This document shows positions 12,942-16,435 of a stretch of DNA of 16,435 bases, one piece after another. Position 1 is the stretch's first letter. Each line of letters opens with the position of its first letter. Both the position numbers and the translations under genes were made by a program. The DNA is taken from NCBI GenBank assembly GCA_022565015.1, contig JADFKI010000027.1, forward strand, positions 2,433 to 18,867. Direction: 5' to 3'. This DNA comes from Chloroflexota bacterium (GTDB taxonomy: Bacteria > Chloroflexota > Dehalococcoidia > Lucifugimonadales > JADFKI01). Under the pieces are notes generated by a model. The model saw only the letters and a list, made by a program, of their open reading frames with translations, had not been told where the DNA came from and searched no databases.

Positions 12942-13934
12942 ATGGCAGGAATACTGGCATTGGGCGAGCTTGCCGACGGCGAGCTCCAGTCGATCACGGG
13001 CGAGCTTCTGGCGGTAGGCAGCCGGCTCGACCAGACGTTGGGCGAGGGCGTCGGCGTGGCGCTCCTTGGGGCGGACCCCGGTGGCGCGGCGAACGCGGCA
13101 ATCGCACAGGGCGCCGACAATGTTTACGTTGTCCGAAGCCCGGTACTGGCCGAGCCTCAGATCGACGCTTATCTCGCGGCCTTCGAGCAGGTATGCAGAC
13201 AGGTCGAGCCCAGCGTCGTTCTGGTGGGTAGGACTCCGGCCGGGAGAGACATCGCGCCAAGGCTGGCGTTCCGGCTGGGCGTGGGAATGGCACAGGACTG
13301 CGTCGAGGTCGAGGTCGACCCCGCCACACGGAGGATAAGGGCTACTCGGCCCGTGTACGGCGGCAGCGCGCTGGCCAAGGTGACTTTCCCGGAAGCAAAC
13401 CCACAGGTCGTGGTGGTGAGAGGAAAGGTGTACGAGCCTCTCCAGCCCGACGCCTCCAGAAGCGGCGAAGTCGTGGAGATCGACGCGGGGCTGGACGACT
13501 CGGTCATCAAGGCCAGGCTCGTAGAGACGGTCAAGAGCGAGTCCCAGGGCGTCAGGCTCGAAGACGCGCCCGTCGTTGTGGGCGGAGGCCGAGGTCTGGG
13601 AGGGCCCGAACCGTTCGAGATGCTGGAGGAGCTGGCGAAGCTTCTCAGCGGCGCCGTCGGTGCCTCCAGGGCCGTCTGCGACGCGGGATGGCTCGATCAT
13701 GGCTACCAGGTCGGGCTGACGGGTAAAACGATCACCCCGGACCTATACATAACGATCGGAATCTCCGGGGCAAGCCAGCATATGGCTGGATGCTCAGGAG
13801 CCAAGAATATCGTCGCCATAAACCGGGACTCGGAGGCCAACATATTCAAGTCCGCCAGCTACGGCGTTGTGGGGGACTGGAAAAACATCTTGCCTTCCTT
13901 CCTAGAGACGGTGCGCGAGCTGGTCCAGTCCTGA
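12942..13934 (+). CDS. etfA: Electron transfer flavoprotein subunit alpha
   Basis: A 330-residue EtfA/FixB, which holds the FAD of the ETF heterodimer. An N-terminal Rossmann-like domain (about 1-185) contains 'VLVGRTPAGRDIAPRLA' (93-109) and 'RPVYGGSALAKV' (136-147). The C-terminal FAD domain shows 'VVVGGGRGLGGPEPF' (211-225), 'VGLTGKTITPDLYITIGISG' (257-276), 'QHMAG' and 'NIVAINRDSEANIF' (289-302). Length and motifs are complete. There is no extra N-terminal ferredoxin domain. The start ATG at 12942 has AGGT upstream and follows etfB by 10 bases. The last gene-to-gene gap (22 bases) leads to an unknown protein. Confidence 0.95.
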   Translation: MAGILALGELADGELQSITGELLAVGSRLDQTLGEGVGVALLGADPGGAANAAIAQGADNVYVVRSPVLAEPQIDAYLAAFEQVCRQVEPSVVLVGRTPAGRDIAPRLAFRLGVGMAQDCVEVEVDPATRRIRATRPVYGGSALAKVTFPEANPQVVVVRGKVYEPLQPDASRSGEVVEIDAGLDDSVIKARLVETVKSESQGVRLEDAPVVVGGGRGLGGPEPFEMLEELAKLLSGAVGASRAVCDAGWLDHGYQVGLTGKTITPDLYITIGISGASQHMAGCSGAKNIVAINRDSEANIFKSASYGVVGDWKNILPSFLETVRELVQS

Positions 13935-13956
13935 TTGTTGTTGAGGTGTCAAAGTG

Positions 13957-14394
13957 ATGGACGATGATTTTGTCCTAGATATCGACGAAATCATGAAGAG
14001 CATCGATGCCGCGGAGATTATGTCGGTCTTCTTCCCGACTTTCAGAAAAGCGGTGGTAATCGACACGCGATCGAACGCAACGGACGGCCCCATGATACGA
14101 TTGATGCCCATGGCCGCGTCGCCCCAGGAGCGTCTACGCAGCATAAGGCGGCTCAGGCCGGGATTCCCCAGGGTTCACGGTCTCACCCTGATACCGTGGA
14201 CAAGGTACGTGGACAGCCTCGTCAGTCTCGGTCTTTGGGACAGGATAGTTCGGCGATTTAAAGACGCCGGTCAGACCGAGGCCGTCGAAGCGTGTGAGAA
14301 GACCTTGTCCGAGCTGAGGCAGCTGGAAAAAGAGGAGTTCGCGGCTGTCGTCCGGGGCGAGAACTACCACACCATCTGGTCTGTCCGAGACTAA
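13957..14394 (+). CDS. Unknown protein cotranscribed with etfBA
   Basis: A 145-residue soluble protein, not recognised. The N-terminal part is acidic ('MDDDFVLDIDEIM'), followed by 'FFPTFRKAVVIDTRSN' and 'DGPMIRLMPMAASPQERLRSIRRLRPGFPRV', which looks like a mixed beta/loop domain. The C-terminal half is mostly helical ('TRYVDSLVSLGLWDRIVRRFKD', 'AVEACEKTLSELRQLEKEEFAAVV'). No Cys cluster, membrane segment or catalytic signature is seen; the only Cys is in the helical half. GAGGT at 13943-13947 serves ATG 13957 (9 bases) or GTG 13954 (6 bases). It begins 22 bases after etfA with no terminator between, so a role tied to ETF or its partner enzymes is likely but unproven. An imperfect hairpin follows at 14397-14433. 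Confidence 0.75.
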   Translation: MDDDFVLDIDEIMKSIDAAEIMSVFFPTFRKAVVIDTRSNATDGPMIRLMPMAASPQERLRSIRRLRPGFPRVHGLTLIPWTRYVDSLVSLGLWDRIVRRFKDAGQTEAVEACEKTLSELRQLEKEEFAAVVRGENYHTIWSVRD

Positions 14395-14769
14395 CCGGAG
14401 GCCGGCAATAGCGGGTTTGCCCTGCGCGGCTCCTAAAACGGTGTGTCTTCGGAATCCGATTCTTCGGGAAGCGCTTCGTAGGGCCGCCTCACTCCACTTC
14501 CGAAGCGGTACTCCGGCCTACATGCAACCAGGCACAGCCTACTCTAGGGATCGAGCGTCATTGTGGCAGTAGATGCCCGGAGAATGTGATGAATGCTAAA
14601 GACGTGGAACTTTGGTGTCAATGTTGAGTCCAAAAAAGCGTCGGTCGCGTGCGAGCGGTTGGAGCGGCATGCCAAGATGCTTGTGTTACCCCAGGCCGAG
14701 TTGATAGTGACCAGGGACTGTTCTGTGAAATATTGGAGCGGAGAGAAGCTTCGGATCACGAACGGGCTT
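14395..14769. other. Convergent intergenic stretch with no clear gene
   Basis: Begins with an imperfect GC-rich hairpin (14397-14433: GGAG/CTCC outside, CCG/CGG, GCGGG/CCC(T)GC inside) without a T-run, then a GAAGCGCTTC palindrome near 14468. A rightward frame of 82 codons (14593-14841) has a GGAG 10 bases upstream but overlaps the kinase 3' end by 72 bases and matches nothing known. A short leftward frame (14433-14543) ends in an acidic 'SDSEDTPF' tail but has no good start. Confidence 0.5.
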
Positions 14770-16353
14770 CTATTCCACCGGCAAGCTTGCGACCCTCCCG
14801 TCCAGCACTTCGCGGACTTTTCTTGTAAGCATGGTGAGTGAATAGGGCTTCTGTATGAAGTGTATTCCCGGCTCCAAAACACCGTGTCTGACTATGGCTT
14901 CATCGGTGTACCCAGAGGTGAATATTAGCTGAGACTCCGGGTGCAGTATCTGAAACTTTTCGCTCAACTCCTTGCCGCCAATCAGCGGCATTATAACGTC
15001 TGTGAGAAGGAGGTGGATTCTTCCCCGTATGCATTCTCGCGCTATTTGCAAGCCCTCCACGCCGTTTGGGGCCTCTAGCACGTTGTAGCCCTGCTGTCTC
15101 AGGACTCGGGCCGTCAATTCGCGGACCGGCTCCTCGTCTTCCACCAGCAGTATCGTTTCCCTGCCCCTAGGCAGACGGCCTGAAGCGATATCTTGATACA
15201 GCATTTCAGGCTTACCACCAACGCTCGGAAGGAATATCTTGAAAGTCGTCCCCTGACCTTGCTCACTGTACACCCAGAGGTACCCGCTACTCTGAGCGAT
15301 TATTCCATAGCACGTAGACAGGCCCAAGCCTGTTCCTGTGGCGTTATCTTTCGTGGTGAAAAAAGGCTCAAAGATGTGTGTCTTTACGTCCTTGCTCATC
15401 CCGACACCCGTATCGCTGACAGCCACCATTACGTATTGCCCAGAGGCAATCTCGTTGTGTCCTTCTGAATAACCATCATCGAACGAGACATTGGATGTCT
15501 CGATGATGAGGGTTCCGCCATCGGTCATAGCGTCGCGGGCGTTGATGGTGAGATTGACCAGCACTTGCTCGAACTGACTGGGGTCGATCTTTACCAGCTT
15601 TAGCTCCGGCATTGGCAGCAGGACCAGCTCTATGTCTTCTCCGATAAGACGCCGGAGCATTTTATCGATGTTGATGATAAGGTCGTTGAGGTTTATGACC
15701 TTCGGCTGGACGATCTCCTTGCGGGAAAAAGCCAAGAGCTGCTGTACAAGCCTGGATGCTCGTTCGGCGGCCTTTTGAATCTCCTCAACATATCCGTGCT
15801 CGCGACACTCCCGAGAAAGGCTCATGAGGACCATCTGGGAATAGCCGATAATTGGCGTCATCAAGTTATTGAAATCATGCGCGATTCCACCCGCCAGCTG
15901 GCCGACGCTTTCCAGTTTCTGGGACTGGAGGAGCTGCTCTTCAAGAGCGGCTCTTTCCGATTCCACTCTCTTTCGTTCGATTGAGTAGCGAATCGACCGC
16001 TCCAGCAGGTCTGCGTCTATCTGGCCTTTGACTAGGTAATCCGAAGCGCCAGCCCTCATCGCCTCGACGTCTACTTCCCTATCTCCCTGGCCGGTGAGCA
16101 GAATTAGAGGCTTTTTGCTGCCCTTTTCAAGCGCATCTCGTATGAGCTGCAAGCCATCGCTTGAACCGAGGCGGAAATCAACCAGATATACGTCGTGCTC
16201 ACCACGAACGATTTCATTCAGGCCGTCATCATAGCTCGAAACCCAGTCGAGTTGGAATCCCGATGCATCTAGGTCAGAAAGAAGATCACGGGCGATAATG
16301 AAATCGTCCTCATCATCATCGACGAGCAGCACCCTTATGGGACTACTGTCCAT
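14770..16353 (-). CDS. Hybrid two-component protein: receiver - histidine kinase - receiver
   Basis: A 527-residue soluble signalling protein. An N-terminal receiver (about 5-125) has the acidic 'VDDDEDD', phosphoacceptor Asp59 ('YLVDFRLG'), Thr87 and Lys109. A short coiled coil (126-147) leads to the HisKA dimerisation helix with His159 in 'GGIAHDFNN'. The ATP-binding domain shows the N box (Asn271 in 'NLTINARDAM'), G1 'DTGVGM' (314-319), the F box 'IFEPFFTTK' and G2 'GTGLGLS'. A second receiver (about 395-517) has 'LLVEDEE', Asp452 ('LLLTDVIMP') and Lys502 in 'QKPYS'. No membrane or PAS/GAF sensor domain exists, so input probably comes through the first receiver by phosphotransfer. No DNA-binding output is attached. 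ATG at 16351-16353 has AGGGGTG about 5 bases upstream. Confidence 0.93.
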   Translation of the reverse strand: MDSSPIRVLLVDDDEDDFIIARDLLSDLDASGFQLDWVSSYDDGLNEIVRGEHDVYLVDFRLGSSDGLQLIRDALEKGSKKPLILLTGQGDREVDVEAMRAGASDYLVKGQIDADLLERSIRYSIERKRVESERAALEEQLLQSQKLESVGQLAGGIAHDFNNLMTPIIGYSQMVLMSLSRECREHGYVEEIQKAAERASRLVQQLLAFSRKEIVQPKVINLNDLIINIDKMLRRLIGEDIELVLLPMPELKLVKIDPSQFEQVLVNLTINARDAMTDGGTLIIETSNVSFDDGYSEGHNEIASGQYVMVAVSDTGVGMSKDVKTHIFEPFFTTKDNATGTGLGLSTCYGIIAQSSGYLWVYSEQGQGTTFKIFLPSVGGKPEMLYQDIASGRLPRGRETILLVEDEEPVRELTARVLRQQGYNVLEAPNGVEGLQIARECIRGRIHLLLTDVIMPLIGGKELSEKFQILHPESQLIFTSGYTDEAIVRHGVLEPGIHFIQKPYSLTMLTRKVREVLDGRVASLPVE

Positions 16354-16435
16354 GTGACACCCCTACAGATTTCATAAATTCACTTCTGAGTTTTCATCTC
16401 TAGAACAGAGGATTCATGCTCTGGATGTTCGTCTT

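Noticed and set aside
14593..14841. Rightward 82-codon frame with a GGAG 10 bases upstream.
   Set aside because: It overlaps the 3' end of the convergent kinase gene by 72 bases, matches no known family, and its composition is not clearly coding.
16400..16435. Leftward frame reading KTNIQSMNPLF then TAG, possibly the end of an upstream gene.
   Set aside because: Only 11 codons are visible; nothing distinguishes it from chance.

Overview
This window of about 16.4 kb carries ordinary chromosomal housekeeping genes from a moderately GC-rich bacterium. The gene set points to Chloroflexota, perhaps the Dehalococcoidia/SAR202 side: a coproheme decarboxylase-type HemQ (monoderm-style haem synthesis), a DUF3179 lipoprotein, a short EamA protein, a MetF-like reductase with the 'DFSPPRG' signature, desulforedoxin-like microproteins and an EtfBA pair. 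This placement is inference from gene content only. I see no phage, CRISPR, insertion sequence, tRNA or rRNA.

Layout. 1-390 (-): N-terminus of an HtrA-like protease that loses homology and stops at the window edge. 683-2053 (+): DUF3179 lipoprotein. 2221-2637 (-): EamA-type membrane protein. 2741-2806: a nested palindromic repeat. 2865-3560 (-) hemQ and 3695-3967 (+) tatA diverge from a compact region with overlapping promoter elements. tatA converges on tatC across a good terminator. The leftward operon rlmD-maf-tatB-tatC (7142-4036) has overlapping or tightly spaced genes and no ATG start in any of its four genes. 7292-8167 (+): lipA, divergent from rlmD.

8235-8565 (-) holds two genes of 47 and 39 codons, both desulforedoxin-like. 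They sit behind a near-consensus sigma-70 promoter that contains an inverted repeat. A 700-base stretch without a convincing gene follows, AT-rich at its right end. Then come a 76-residue unknown protein (+), a MetF-like reductase (-) and a two-module zinc-ribbon protein (-). 10977-12139 is a 1.16 kb non-coding stretch rich in perfect or near-perfect hairpins. It ends in a near-consensus promoter for etfB-etfA and a co-directional unknown gene (12140-14394, +). A REC-histidine kinase-REC hybrid protein (14770-16353, -) closes the window.

How the genes relate. HemQ (haem), LipA (lipoate), the flavoprotein ETF, MetF (one-carbon metabolism) and the small iron/zinc proteins together suggest a respiring, cofactor-rich metabolism. 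The Tat system exports folded cofactor proteins. I found no convincing multi-gene novel system. The best leads are the paired desulforedoxin-like microproteins with a CC-to-CH ligand change and a palindromic promoter, the structured non-coding block upstream of etfBA, and the unknown gene attached to etfBA.
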